A stretch of DNA of 64,000 nucleotides from Chelydra serpentina (taxonomy: Eukaryota; Chordata; Testudines; Chelydridae): positions 11,191,501 to 11,255,500 of the forward strand of contig JBAIAC010000057.1 of the NCBI GenBank assembly GCA_037349315.1, read 5' to 3'. Within the stretch, counting starts at the first letter, position 1; each line of letters begins with the position of its first letter. Below, one piece after another: positions 12,701 to 24,437 of the stretch. Both the position numbers and the translations under genes were made by a program. The notes under the pieces are model-generated. The model searched no databases, was not told the origin of the DNA, and saw only the letters and a program-made list of their open reading frames with translations.

Positions 12701-13700
12701 GACATGTGAGTAGCAGGATTGCACTAGTCCATGTGTAGCACAGCTTCATACCCACAAACAATAATAACAGACACCTGTAAATACACTGGGGTTAAATCCT
12801 GGTGCTACATAGTCAGCGGGAGTTTTCCCTTGGGCCAGGATTTCACCTAGGGAGTTTAATGCCAGCTTGATTTTTGACAGTATGCCTGGCTATGGAGGAA
12901 CAGAGCTGGGATTTTTCTAACTAGATGCAAGATGGTACATTAATGTCACTCTTCTTTAGATCCAGGCTATGCCATTGAAATCTATGGCACTATACAGGGA
13001 TACAGGAGCGGGGACTCTGTCCCTGGAAGTTTACCATAGTAGTTTTTAAGTGTTCAAATGCAGTCAAGCCATAAGGCTGAACATAGGAGCATGATCACCG
13101 AGGGTGTGTGGCCGACTGGACAGGACACTTGTGGGACAGTCAGGAGACATAGTTTCTATTCCCAGCTCTGCCTATGAGCTTGGGCCAGTCACTTCCCTGC
13201 TCTGTGCCTCAGTTTCCCTTCACACCCCTTTATCTATTTAAATTGCAAGGCCCTTTGGGCAGGGACTGTCTCTTACTATATGTTGGTATAGCACGTAGTA
13301 CAATGGGGACCCTACTCAGGATCAAGGCCCCCATTGACCGGCTCCATTGTTTGGTGTATTAGATCCATGCACATGTATGTTGTAATAGCTGCACTCCTAG
13401 ATTCCTAAAGATTTTCTTAGTCCTAAAATTCAGTTTAAAAAAAAAAGTAATTAAAAAGTTTTAGAGCCAGTGCTGCAGGGTATTAAAAGGGATTTCCCCT
13501 GCTAAGAACCAAGGGGAAGCCTCTAGCAGCAAGTCAGTCCTGCGTCACTGGCCCTGGATTCTCTGTTCTCCACCTAAAGGGGGCAGCAGTGCACATTTTA
13601 CTATTTCGATGGAATTCACCTACTACAATGGGTCAAGCAAGTCCTGGAGGTTTTTATTTTACTGAACTCCCACCCGCCTGATCCTCCAACTTTGCATCTC
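9720..13700. other. Intergenic repeats between the two Rab genes
   Basis: No exon is visible apart from the 3' UTR of RAB42 at the right end. I see: a SINE fragment at about 9715-9800; an older element with GCTTGTCTAC-like ends around 9820-10430 that seems to hold a second repeat at about 10005-10310; a tRNA-like SINE piece at about 11050-11130 (GGTTCAATTCC B-box); a G-run at about 11306-11322; a CR1 3' fragment at about 11610-11760; a hAT MITE at about 11886-12285 (CAGTGGTTCCCAACC left end); and SINE-type segments at about 12365-12560 and 13105-13340. Confidence 0.5.
13105..13340 (+). mobile_element. tRNA-derived SINE of the turtle Cry type
   Basis: The segment follows the layout of the SINE at 24617: a tRNA-like head, then GGCCAGTCACTT, GTGCCTCAGTTTCCC and a tail ending near ACTCAGGATCAAGGCCCC. 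It shows the usual age-related decay. It lies just downstream of RAB42 in antisense orientation. Confidence 0.6.
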
Positions 13701-13720
13701 AGGCCCATCCCTAATTTATT
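13653..13720 (-). terminator. RAB42: Candidate poly(A) signals of RAB42
   Basis: Two minus-strand AATAAA hexamers (TTTATT on + at 13715-13720 and 13653-13658) lie 75-140 nt past the stop. A third at 12668-12673 would give a longer 3' UTR. Which is used cannot be told from sequence. Confidence 0.45.
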
Positions 13721-13793
13721 TCTGAATTGGCTCATCCCGTCCTTCCTTCACCAATTCACCAAGTAGGCCAGGTCCTAGTCCCTAACTTCAGGG

Positions 13794-16700
13794 TTAACAT
13801 TGGCATTTTTCTTGCGGTTTTCGCCTCTTCTTCTGGGGGTTGCAGGTTCTCTTGTGAATCACCTTCACCCCATCCCAGCCTTCCTGCAGATCGATCTCCT
13901 TGTTCTTCAGAGCCTCGTAGATGGTGTTGGTCAAGGTCTCGAAGGCCAAGTCTACATTGGTGTTGTTTTTGGCAGACGTTTCAATGAAGCCGATGCCCAG
14001 GGAGGCGGCCAGCCCCTCTGCCTCCTCAGTGGAGACTGTGCAGTCTGACTTCAAGTCACTTTTGTGGCCAATCAGGAGGAAGATGACCTTCTCCATAAGC
14101 TGGATGCTGGCCACTTCATGGTACCACTCAATGATGTGCTCGAAGGACTTACGGTTGGTCATGTCGAACACCAGCAGCACACCCACGGCGTTCCGATAGA
14201 AAGACCTGGTGATGCATCTGGGAACACAAATGTAACAACTCAGTGAGCTCTTAACTTTGCTTCTCACCTGCAAATGCCGTCCAGGGACTAGGGCTGGTCT
14301 TCTAAGGCCCCACTGGCTTTTATGCACTTTGGGCCATATGTCACCTTCAACCCCACACACAACTGGGGCCCTGCCCTTCTTCGCTATTTGATGACATAAA
14401 CATTAGGTTTGGGAGAGGTTCTCCTTCCTCCCCTCCCCCCATTTATCTTTTACATTAGAAATTCAGATCTTACCTCCTTTTTATTTTTCTGGATGACTCT
14501 ATGGACAACTCTATGGACCAAACTATGGCCCCAGGCCCACATCTCAGATGTATTTGGGTACCTAATTCCCATTTATTTCAATAGGAGTTAGGCACCTAAA
14601 TACCTTTAAGGATCTGGGCCCCAGCGTTGGCAAATAAATAAAACCTGATGAATTAATCAGGGAAGTGATTTTTTAGTCAAACGTCTTGAAACTCTCTTTT
14701 CTGTTGACATCTATTTGACTCAAATGCATTGCACACACTGAAGAGAAAAGCACTTTTTGTTAATGATTAAATGCCCTCACCCCTTGAGTTAAGGGCTGAG
14801 AAACCTCCCAAGCCACTTTTCCGGTGCTCCATGGAGCCCTTCAGCAGAACCAGGGAAGACAAGGCATGAGGGTCCTGACACTTCTAATGTAAAACACCAT
14901 CAGGAAAGAAATGTTTCAGGCTTTCTTCAGACATCATACAAAGACAAATAAGGGAAGATCCCCACTATTTCGTCCATCTTTAAGGATCTATGTTAAGAGG
15001 GTTCTTTTCTGGGAGCAGATCTATCAAAGAGTGGCCTTATGGCTTGGCGTCTCTCCTATGACCCAGCAAAGCGGCCAAGAAGCCAACGTCACTGGCTATG
15101 TGGGTGAGGAGTCTCCTTGTACAAGAGGAATCCCTGGGTTATGCAAGACTGATGTAGTAGCTCTGTATCGCTGCCCCGCCCAGTCCTCAGCATGGCCAGG
15201 AAAAGGAGGCCGTGGTTGCAGTGTAATTGTGTCCCTGGCTGGTGTAATTTAGAGCAGCCCTGAAACATCTCTAAATTGTGCCAAGAGCCGAATCACCCCC
15301 TGACTGGCTTCTGGATCAAGGAGCTGCAGAGCTGGCATAAAACCACCTTTGCGCCCCACACTTGGACCCAAGCCAAGCGCAGTTCCTGTAGACCTCAGAG
15401 GCTGGGCTAGGGAGGCATGCTCTAGATCAGGGGTTGGCAACCTCCGGCATGCATGCCAAAGGTGGCACGCAAGCCGATTTTTGATGGCACGCGGCGGTGG
15501 CTCAGCCCGCCGCCGCTCTGGGATTCCCCCCGGGGGCTCCTGCCAGCCGAGGTCCCGCTACTGGCCCCACCCAGCACCCACTGCTGGCCTGGGTGAAAGA
15601 ACTCAGGCTGGCAGCGGGCTGAGACCCCGGCTGGCAGGAGCCAGCGGCGGGAACCCCACAGGTTAAAATGTACTACTGGCACGCGAAGCCTTAAATGATA
15701 ATGAATTAATGAAGACTCGGCACACCACTTCTGAAAGGTTGCCAACCCTTGCGCTAGATTTTAAAACCACACCCCTCACAGTGTTATGGGAGTGCTTGAA
15801 TAGCGAGGGCTTTCAAGGCCTCTGGCCCAGGGGAGTTAGGCACCTAAATAGGCCCCTAGCCTAGGCCCTCCTCCAGTTGTTTTATGCTGCATTGGTGTGC
15901 TCCATGTAGCATGTGTGCCCTGGGGCAGGGACTGCAGAGCACGGCTGGCATTCAGTGCTAGTTGCCCATTCACGCCTTAGAACTAACGTCCCCCCAGGAC
16001 CAGAAACCGCAGCGCACAGCACAGTTATAACTGATATAAACGGCAGCTGCAGCTCCCCACCGGCGAGCTGATTTCAGTGGGCCTGTTTGCAGCGGTAAGA
16101 GCTGTTCACCGGCGTAGATGTGCCAGACCAGGCCCATAACTAGTTATGCCACCTCCAGCCGCTCTGATTTCAAACCCTCGCCTCCCCCAACAAACGAGAT
16201 CCTTTCTCCCACACAGTGGAATGATTTCTCCAGGCTGCAGGAATCACTGAACAAAACCAGCCACTCCCCCACACACAGATCGCAACAATAGCAAACCCTG
16301 CCTTCTAGACGCCAAGATCCCCCACCACGCTGTAAACTTCATCCACTCTCCTTCCTGTTGCTCTTTCTCCATAAGAAAGCCAAGTTCCCAGTAAAAAACG
16401 AGGGTGGGGGGAGGGGTTACTGGCAGCCAAATAAATAGTTGGAATTATATCTAAAAAAAACCTCCCAAGCTCTCCTATTGCAATGCAACCCCTCCCACCC
16501 GGGCCTCTCAGTGCAAACACAAGCGTGGCTGGGTGACTTCATCATGCACATGATCATGCTACAGCATGACATTGACAAAGCTGAAAAGAAAACTGGAAAC
16601 AAAACCATTAAAAAAAAACAACCACCCCCCTTGCTCAGGCCATTGGCTGCGGGAAAGAGACAGCACCAGATCAGGGCTGATCTGTGTGTGTTGGGGTGAA

Positions 16701-17304
16701 GGAAACCGGTCTGGAGCCGGTGAGCTGGGTCCCCGGTTATGGGTAGGTGTGTCCAGTCTGGGGGGCAGGCAGGGGATCGGTGTGTCTGAGGAGACGAAGG
16801 GTTCTCTGTGTGTGACTCTCTCTCTCTGAAGGGATCTGGTCTCTGCGGACTGGATCTCTGCGGTATATGGGTAGGGGCCGTCTCAAGGATTTCTAAGGTT
16901 CTTATCTCAGGGCTGCGCCAATGCCAGGAAAATTGTAACTCTGGATGTGTGTGCATGAGTGACTGGAGGGTAGGCATGTGACTCTGGGTGAGAGTGTCTG
17001 AGCCCATGGGTGCGTGGTGTGAAATGGGGCGATCTGGGTCCCTGGTCCCTCCTCACCTGAATCTCTCCTGGCCGGCTGTGTCCCAAAGCTGCAACTTCAC
17101 CTTGATGCCGGGAGGCAGCTCCATCATCTTGCTGTAGAACTCCACGCCCACGGTGGGGCAGGGAGCCGGGATGAAGGACCCCTCCGCGTAGCGCCTCAGC
17201 AGGGAGGACTTGCCCACGGTGGAATCCCCCAGCAGGATGATCCGGAACTGGTAGTGCCAGTTGCCATTCAGGTTAGAGACCGGAGGGGGTGGCCCTGGCT
17301 CCAT
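13794..17304 (-). CDS. RAB42: RAB42, Rab GTPase
   Basis: Probable orthologue of RAB42, a little-studied prenylated Rab GTPase of the RAB39/42 clade. Coding exons are 17304-17057 and 14217-13794 on minus: 672 nt, 223 aa, TAA at 13796-13794. The donor is CAG|GTGAGG, the acceptor TTCCCAG|ATGC, and Arg of QERFR is split AG/A at the same codon as in the RAB39-like neighbour. GDSTVGKS is at residues 26-33, WDTAGQERF at 74-82 with Gln79, GHKSD at 133-137, ETSAK at 162-166 and a CQC prenylation end. CITRSFYRN, GVLLVFDMTNRKSFEHI and the GWDGVKVIHK block match human RAB42 closely. As I recall it, human RAB42 has GDAAVGKT and WDTAGHERF; this copy keeps the standard P-loop and the catalytic Gln. The proline-rich N-terminus (MEPGPPPP) and basic stretch KKRRK before the Cys end are extra. 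The Met at 17304 is the only sensible start. Confidence 0.95.
15428..15751. mobile_element. hAT-type MITE in the RAB42 intron
   Basis: Ends CAGGGGTTGGCAACC and GGTTGCCAACCCTTG are inverted repeats. Flanking 8-mers CTCTAGAT and CGCTAGAT match at 7 of 8. The interior is GC-rich and gives spurious ORFs on both strands. Confidence 0.85.
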
Positions 17305-17704
17305 TCCAAGGAGGGGCAGAGGGACTGGGGGTTGGGGGGACTGGAGCAGCCTTTGAATTAAGATGCCGATTCCCCAGAGGAAGCCTTGGGTGAACTGGCC
17401 TGGAGGAGGTTACAGACCCAGATCCTGGCATGGAATGACAGGAAAGAGAGACAAAAGAGAGAGAATTTAACCAGAGGTCTCCACCCTCATCCCATTAACC
17501 TCCTCCCACCCCACCCTAGTGGAGTCCCCTCTGGGAGCAAAGTTCTGCTATGGGGATAGAGACACTCCCCCCCCCCCCCCCCGTCCCTTTCCCAGCCTCA
17601 GTCCCTACACCGCCCCCCACCCCCACCCCACCAAGAAACAGACAACTCCTCTGGATCAGATTACTGTCAAACTCACAGGGGAGGTGGGGAAGATGAAATT
17701 CTAG

Positions 17705-17940
17705 GAATGTAGCAGTTGCCAGACCAGATCAGACCTGGGGTCCATCTAACCCAGTGTCCTGAGCGTGTCCAGCACCCGCTGCTTCAAAGGTAGGTGCAAG
17801 AAACTCCACAGTGGACAGTTATACCCACAGGAGAAGTTTCTTCCTGACCACAGACAGGTAATGGTTGGTTTATGCCGTGAAACATGAGGGTTTATATACC
17901 CTCCACAATGTTTTGTCCAGCCTAATGTCGCCTTAGACAC
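17705..17940 (+). mobile_element. CR1-related fragment (3' region)
   Basis: The stretch GACCAGATCAGACCTGGGG, GTCCATCTAACCCAGTGTCCTG and CAGTGGACAGTTATACCC follows the layout of a CR1-type family seen again at 50185-50445 (GGTTAGACCAAAGGCTCC, CATCTAGCCCAGTATCCTG). It ends where the next MITE starts. Confidence 0.55.
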
Positions 17941-17947
17941 TCTAAAT

Positions 17948-18266
17948 CAGGGATCTCAAACACGCGGCCCACGGGCCACATGCGGCCCGCAGAATTATTT
18001 CCTGCGGCCTGCCATAGGTGCCGACTCCACTGGCAGCCAAGCTCCAAACATTACTGAGTGTTTATATTTTATTAAAACCCCTCTTTGCATTAGTTTTTAA
18101 AAAGTTAATACATTGACTTTTAATAGAATACTCTATTACTCTTCATTTTTTTCATTTTTGACTATACTTTTGTATCATTGTATGAAAAGGTTTCAGTGAT
18201 GCGGGCCTCGGGCCAATTTACTAGTTCTCATGTGGCCCTCCTGGTGATCTGAGTTTGAGATCCCTG
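17948..18266. mobile_element. hAT-type MITE, CAGGGATCTCAAAC family
   Basis: Inverted ends CAGGGATCTCAAAC and GTTTGAGATCCCTG (GAGTTTGAGATCCCTG on the right) bound the element. Flanks CTCTAAAT and CCCTAGAT match at 6 of 8. It abuts a CR1 fragment on its left. Confidence 0.8.
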
Positions 18267-18275
18267 CCCTAGATA

Positions 18276-21200
18276 GACTATTGGGGTCTTTCTTTACCTC
18301 TTGTGCTAGTCAGTTCCACAGCGTCTCAATTATCCAAATGAACTGAGAGAACACTCATGGATCTGCATTTGAATAGAGACTATCTCCACTCCCATTCACA
18401 AGCACTGACAGTCCATGTGGTCACTACCGCAATTACTTATAGGGGAAAGTAATGTTAGGCAAGAGCTTGGCTTCCTGGTATTCAGTAATAAAGAACCATG
18501 ACCATGTGCCTAGCCAGCTCTCCACAGACCCCCAGCGAGTGCCCCATGGAGCCCAGTTTGAGAGCTCGTTATCCGGCAGGAAGCCCAGCAGTGGAATGTT
18601 AATGGTCGCTTGGGATTGGTAGTGAGGTTTGCATGACTCATTTCTATTGTTTCAGCCTGTACTGACTCCCGGCTGTGTCTTCACTAGGTTCCCCCCGCAC
18701 CTGGCCGCCCCCCTTAACATTTTCCCCGGTTGCTATCACCAGTGCAACGCCATTGATAGCAGCAGTGGGAGGAACTCAAGTGTAGACAGCGCGCTGGGTG
18801 GTGATTACAGGGGACGGTGATTCAAATTCATAGATTCCAAGGCCAGAAGGGACCCCTGGCATCGTCTAGTCAGACCTTGTGTCTGACCCAGGCCGGCCGC
18901 CCCAAGCACAATCCCACCCGAGCACCTGGATCTGTATTCGAGCCGCAGTCAGGCTGCTAGTTTTAGGCGCTAGCTTGGGAGACTCACACCATAAATACTC
19001 TTGCTGGAAGGTTACAATGGAACACTTACTGCCTAGACTCCAGAAATCTAACACACCACAGCCAAATGCAGAGGGACACAGGCAGCTGTCCACTAAGGCA
19101 GGTAGGCACAACTCTCCCCAGGCTGCTTCAGGCTGCTTTTGATGCAGATCCCAGGCTACCCTCAGAGCCCCCCAACCTGCAAGCAGGAGCAGAAAGACCC
19201 TTCGAATGTAAAGTGAGAGCTTGTAATTTCAGCACCGTTCTCAATACACCACATGCCATCCTGACTTCCTTTAAGTCAAAGGGACTTAGAGGCATCAACA
19301 GGTTCAGCCTCTGGCTTCATTCTCCACCGGGGTTGAAAACAGTTTGGCCTCTAGTCCACCCAAGCAAGCTAGACCCCTGGCGGATCTCTCCATTAATGTG
19401 ACAGCTTGGCCCTGTCTATCCAAGCAGCTCCACTGTTGTGCCCCCAGGATCAGAAGGGACAGAGAGAACCATTAAGAGGGAATTTTCCTAGTGCACACAG
19501 GGTCCTTGACTTAATTAGGAAAGAGATCAGCTGTGAAGAAAATCCAAACACATGGAGCAAAGCAAAGAATGAATCAAATGACCTGATTCAATTGTCTCCA
19601 GATAAAGGAGTCCTGAAGACTCTGCAAACCATAGCAGCTTGCTCATTGCGGGAGGGCGGGTGGGGGGAGACAGGCATGGAGGCCTCCTTTGTTATCAGCA
19701 AACAATCTGTCCCCTCCACCCAATGGCTCTGTTTATTCTGGGCAATAAAACATCCTCCTGGGCTCAATGACAGGACGGAGTCAGAGTCAGGAAAAGAAAA
19801 AAAGTGAGAGGGTGGAACAAGGATGTGAAGTAATTGAAATGTGTGGGCTTTGGTTCTGCTCTCCACAATGGCCGGGGTTTCAAAAGTGCTGCGCACCCAA
19901 TGCACTGAGGAATTCACTGAAACCAATGGGAGGGCGATGCTTAAATAACTTTGCAGATCTGAGCCGGATCTCTTTTGAAAGACTGGCCCTCTGACTGCGG
20001 GTAGGTGCTGAGCATTTTTGAATATCTATCTAGCCTCTTACACACCCATTATCTATCTAATCTAATCGATCTCATTGAAGGGTTTTATCCGGCTGACCAT
20101 CCCCCTAGAGTCTGAGAGTCTTCCACATTAAAAAAAATTGCAACAGTGAAGTTACTAGTCTCTTGCTCTGCGCCCTGCTTGAGGTAAGGTTGGATTTGGG
20201 GGGGGGGGGGGGGCTGGCAGAAGGTGATGGGGATGGCAAGGGGCTGGGAATAGAAGGGGGTGTTCATGTTGTGAGTGTCCCTTTTGGCGGAAAGGCTTTC
20301 TCAAAAGGAAGGTTTTGCAGCAGTTCCTACAAATGGTCAGATGCTGGGGGGGGGGGGGGGGGGACCTGATCCCCTCTGGAAGATCCTTCCATAGCCGGAG
20401 CCGTTCACCTGAGAATGCCTTGTCCCCCTCTCCTCTCACGTTTCATCGTCTGCCCCTTTGTTTCGTTTGAACGAAAGATGAGAGATATTCCACCCAGCTG
20501 CAAAAATCAGGGCAGTCCAATCTGATAGCGGGTCACGTTGCTCTCTTGCATGTCGTTGGCTATGAAACTGACATGCCTTCACTGCCAGCCCGATGAGCCA
20601 TCAGCTCAGGGGAGCTTTGACTTTGAGCTCGGAGGGGATCCACACACGCGGCTTTGTGGCTACCGCTAAACCCCCAGGTAACCCAACAAATGTAGTGAAT
20701 TCCTAAGGCACTAGAAGAGCCATTGCTTCAAATCCAGCTCAGATCCACAGGGAGTAAGGCCACGTCTGCACTTAAAGCTGTTGCTGCTCTAGCAATGTTG
20801 GTTGGGGTGTAATTTTTTTTTAATGACACTTTTATACCAGTAAAAGCCCCAGCGTAGACAATTATACAGACAAAATGGCCCTTTTGCTGGTATAGCTTAT
20901 TTTGTTCAGGGAACTGGTCTAAGCTCTGCTGGCAAAAGCACTGCTTTGCGATGTGTGCTGCATCTTCCCTCTGTGGCAAACCATTTCTAGTGCAGACCAG
21001 GCCGAAGTGGATGCATTCGCGACTGATGTTTGCAGGAGTGGCACCCAACTTACTCCAGGGCTGTCCTGGGTGGTAGAAGTTGCTTCCATCGGATATGAGC
21101 TGTGGGCTCTCCAGCATGCTCCTTGTGAACCAGTGTTCCAGGCTCATAAACAGCTCGGATGCCGCTAACCAGCTGCCCCATCTCCAGGATTGTAACAAGG

Positions 21201-21960
21201 GGAGGGGAGGAAAATGTGTCTGGCAGGCTTAGGAAAGGTAAGTGGCCCCCACTCCTGTGTTCAGGCTTTTACAAACAAAATACACAACTGGAGTGGGTTT
21301 GTAACCTAGATGAAGATCAGTAGGGGGTGTTACCTGGTGATGGACAAAATTTCCCCTCTCACTATCTTATCCTAGGGTTTTATTCTGCTGCCCCTCACCA
21401 TGATACCTGAGCATGTAAAAATCAACAGCAATAGTAAAGTCCCTGCAAGCATACAGCACCCTGTGTGACAATCGGTGGTTGCCTTCTTCCTCCCCCCCCC
21501 CCCCCCCTTCTCATTTCAATGTACCTGCTACTGCAATGTCACTAGTCTGCAATGATAAATCACCAGTTGGGCCTTGCAGCACTGTCTGCCATTATAGCAA
21601 CAGTAGTGTAGACAACTGTACCCCTTTCAGGCATCTGACTTTATTAACCAGCTCTTTGATTTGCTTTTATTTCTGTTGCTCCAGCCCTGTCTTGCATGGA
21701 TTTTCAATTCAGTTTCTGGGGTTGTCTCTCCAGTAATGTTTGGATGGAAACCCACTCACCAGTCACCACCATGGCCACATACAAGGTCAGAACAACCTTA
21801 ATTCAGTTCTCATCTATCTACAGTTCAGAGTACCTGTTAATCCGGGAACACCTAACTCTTCCACAATGCTTAGATCTTTTCATCATTAGATCTCAGTATG
21901 CTTACAAAAGAGGCATATTTTAGCTGGGGAAACTGAGGCACAGAGGCAAAGTGACTTTCT
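18276..21960. other. Intergenic interval between RAB42 and the snoRNA host
   Basis: No coding exon is supported. Contents: a CR1 3' fragment at about 18826-18895 (CATAGATTCCAAGGCCAGAAG); G-homopolymers at about 20198-20214 and 20346-20363; a MITE at about 20757-21004 with GGCCACGTCTGCAC and GTGCAGACCAGGCC ends; a C-run at 21493-21507. The rest looks like unique or strongly decayed sequence. RAB42 5' UTR and promoter must lie just above 17304. Confidence 0.5.
20757..21004. mobile_element. MITE with GGCC(T/A)GTCTGCAC ends
   Basis: The left end reads GGCCACGTCTGCACTTAAAG and the right end GTGCAGACCAGGCC, its approximate inverse. Related chromosome-wide MITE pieces seem to occur near 18665-18800, 39640-39850, 44390-44700, 59830-60010 and 63690-63930. 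Confidence 0.55.
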
Positions 21961-22445
21961 CTAGCTCAGGGTTTCTCCATCCATGGGTCAGCACACAAAA
22001 TTGGGTCACCAGAACATTTCAAAGGGTTGTGTGGCAGCTGGTGTTCCACAGGACTGGCTGCGATCACTCCCTTGCTCCATGCTCTGGGGTCCTAGCTCTG
22101 CTCAAGTTTGGCCCAGTTGTCATGACAAACAGGAAGTTCCCAGAGCCAGCTCACAACTCCACTCTCAAATTTGGTCCAGTCAGGGGAGCAGGGCCAGACC
22201 TGAGCAGCGCTGCAAGCCTGGAGCGGAGAGTCAAACCCAGCCAGCCCCACAGCACAGGAGCTGCCACTGTGGGGTGAGTGCCAGGCAGGACCCAACCGCC
22301 CTGGGGGACAGGATCTGACCAAAACCACCCCAGGGCCTCCGCCCCCGGACTATTTACAAATGGGTTCTGAGCCCAACAAGGCTGGGAACCACGGGTCTAG
22401 CTCACCCAGCAGCAGAGCTAGGAACAGAAATCAGACCATAGGCCA
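21920..22445 (-). mobile_element. tRNA-type SINE split by a MITE
   Basis: The left part (about 21920-21966, GGGGAAACTGAGGCACAGAGG) and right part (about 22403-22445, CACCCAGCAGCAGAGC... ) together give the reverse complement of a SINE body of the MIR/Cry kind. The MITE at 21967-22394 sits exactly between them. Confidence 0.6.
21967..22394. mobile_element. hAT-type MITE inserted into a SINE
   Basis: The left end is CAGGGTTTCTCCATCC and the right end GGCTGGGAACCACGG. Target duplications CTCTAGCT (21959-21966) and GTCTAGCT (22395-22402) match at 7 of 8. The CTAGCT string belongs to the surrounding SINE. Confidence 0.75.
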
Positions 22446-22996
22446 GTCAGTTTATTTCATTACCAACTAAAAGTACGAACAGAAAAGTCTGAGGCAAAAG
22501 TTTGACTGCTGCATTTATTATTTCCTGATGTTTTATTTCCAGATTCCCTATGCAGGGGAGTTCTTATTAAGAACGCAAGATCTCTCTGGAAAGGACAGTC
22601 CTTGTGTTGTGTATTTATACAGATGCAGTTGAGCCTGTAAACAATTTCCCATGATGTGTGAGTAGTGCTAGGTGATTACATACGCAAGAGAAGGGATGGG
22701 CCCCTGCCCTGCCGCAGCCTAAGAACAGACAGAGGTAAGGGAAGAGGAACAGGGATTTCCCACGCAGGACAACATTCTCTTTAGAAGCAGAAACGTAGCT
22801 TTTAGAGGGACTGAAAGTTGGAGGGGACACTCCAGTCCCAGCTCAAGTTTCTCGGCTCTCTGTTCCACTTTGACCTGAAAAAAATAAAAATATAAAGGTA
22901 GCTATGGAGTGAAGCGTGCGGTCTGACTCCCTGCTAGACCCAACCACACCAGGTAGCGATTTTAAACCGAGCCCAACTGTTCTGTTAACAATGGGT

Positions 22997-23069
22997 GCCT
23001 GGCCTCAGCCCCATATCCGCAGGATTCATCCAACAGTCACCATTTAAAAGGAGTCATCACTGACCAGGC
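22997..23069 (-). ncRNA. SNORD99: C/D box snoRNA, SNORD99-like
   Basis: The minus strand shows C box GTGATGA (23060-23054), D box CTGA (23008-23005) and a perfect 6-bp terminal stem GCCTGG/CCAGGC. A C'-like GGATGAA sits in the middle. Just before the D box is CCTGCGGATATGGGG, complementary to the 28S segment I know as CCCATATCCGCAG, the SNORD99 2'-O-methylation target region. It lies in the intron before the terminal exon of the host, whose splicing frees it. Class is certain from boxes; the name rests on the guide and host. Confidence 0.85.
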
Positions 23070-24041
23070 AGAGTTAAGCAGAGGCCTGGGTGGCTGTGCA
23101 TTGCACCAGCACTTGGGTTAGACAGACTCAGTTTCTGCAGAAACCAAGCTAGATTTCTAGCTCTCATGGTTGCAGAGAAAAAACCTGCCTCCCCCAGTGC
23201 CAGAGCCTTCAGCACGTCAGGGGAATCTCACTTACATTGCCTAGCGGTAGCTAACTGAAGTATCACTGTTAAGCCGTCCTACTCCCTGAGATATGGGGCC
23301 AGATCCACAGCTGGCGGAAACTTGCATAATTACATAAACAGTGCTAAGCAGATTTACATCAGCAGAGGATCTGTTCCACTGCTCCCAAGACTGCTGCCTG
23401 GAATCTGTCTATAGAGGCAGTTCATTTCAGAAGTCCTTGTACAGTTCAGATGGCAAGAGTAAGGCCATTTAAGAGGCCATGTGCGTGTCATGTTTTAATA
23501 CCAGTTCAGAGTCAAATCTGAGTGACTAACTCAAGGGAATCTGTCCATTCTGCATCTGGAGTGTTGGTCAGGGGGGGTCAAACATGAGGATTACTAGCTC
23601 AAGGGCTCTTTAGCTCAGTTATTTGGAAGCTTACTTTGCTCGTCCATGGGTCTTTCTGGAGTTCCAGCCCCTTGGGAGACACTATCATGTTCCGCTAGGT
23701 GGCAAGACTTGGCCAGTCCATTAGTTCCCCTTGGCAGCATCAGCCTCTTCCATTTAGCAAGAGATCCCTGCGAAAGGCAAAAATGGAAATGGAATTAGAT
23801 CTGAAGTGCACCAATGCCCCAAATCATTTGAACACAGCCAAAACACCAGCACCGCCGAAATTCAAAGAGGGGAGGGGAAGCATGATCTAATGATTTCTTC
23901 TAGCCTTAATTTATTAGCGCTTTCCAAAAGAAAGTTGCCTTGAGCAGTCTTAAGATATTTACCTACAGCCTCCCCTCTCCCCCCAGAAAAAAAACAAACT
24001 ATACAGAGTTACATTTCACCCAGGGCGTTGCTAATAAATTG

Positions 24042-24175
24042 CTGTGTTCCAAGCCAGCCCCCTCTCAGTGCAGGACTGTTCTAGCAGAGAGAATGAGACC
24101 AACTTGCATTTTACTTTGCCTCCTTTTTTGACCATGAGATCGGTGTTCAGATCTGATGGGAAAGGGATCTGGAGG
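24042..24175 (-). ncRNA. SNORA61: H/ACA box snoRNA, SNORA61-like
   Basis: On minus the RNA starts near CCTCCAGATCCCTTTCCC. It has an H box AAAGTA at about 24115, and a 3' hairpin closed by CAAG/CTTG and followed by ACA (24047-24045) three bases from the end. GATCCCTTTCCCATC, GATCTGAACAC and CTAGAACAGTCCTGCAC match my memory of human SNORA61. H/ACA RNAs guide pseudouridylation in the nucleolus with dyskerin. It lies in the host intron between exons 24213 and 23767. Confidence 0.85.
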
Positions 24176-24437
24176 TGAAGGAAGCTGCACTGAACTGAGT
24201 TGTCAATCTCACCTTGCACGACAGCTGCTGTGTGCCCACTTCATTCCATCCAGCAGGCGAGAGATCTCAGCAACTGCTCAGGGTTCGGAAGGGCGCCTCC
24301 AGACAGGCCCTAGGAAACACCATCCTGACAATCAGTGAAGAACACAGCTGCAGATGCCTCAGAACTAGGAACTCATGCAACTAAGGGCCTCTAAACAAGC
24401 ACATCACATCAAAGAAGCCAATGCCCCGCAAGTGAAA

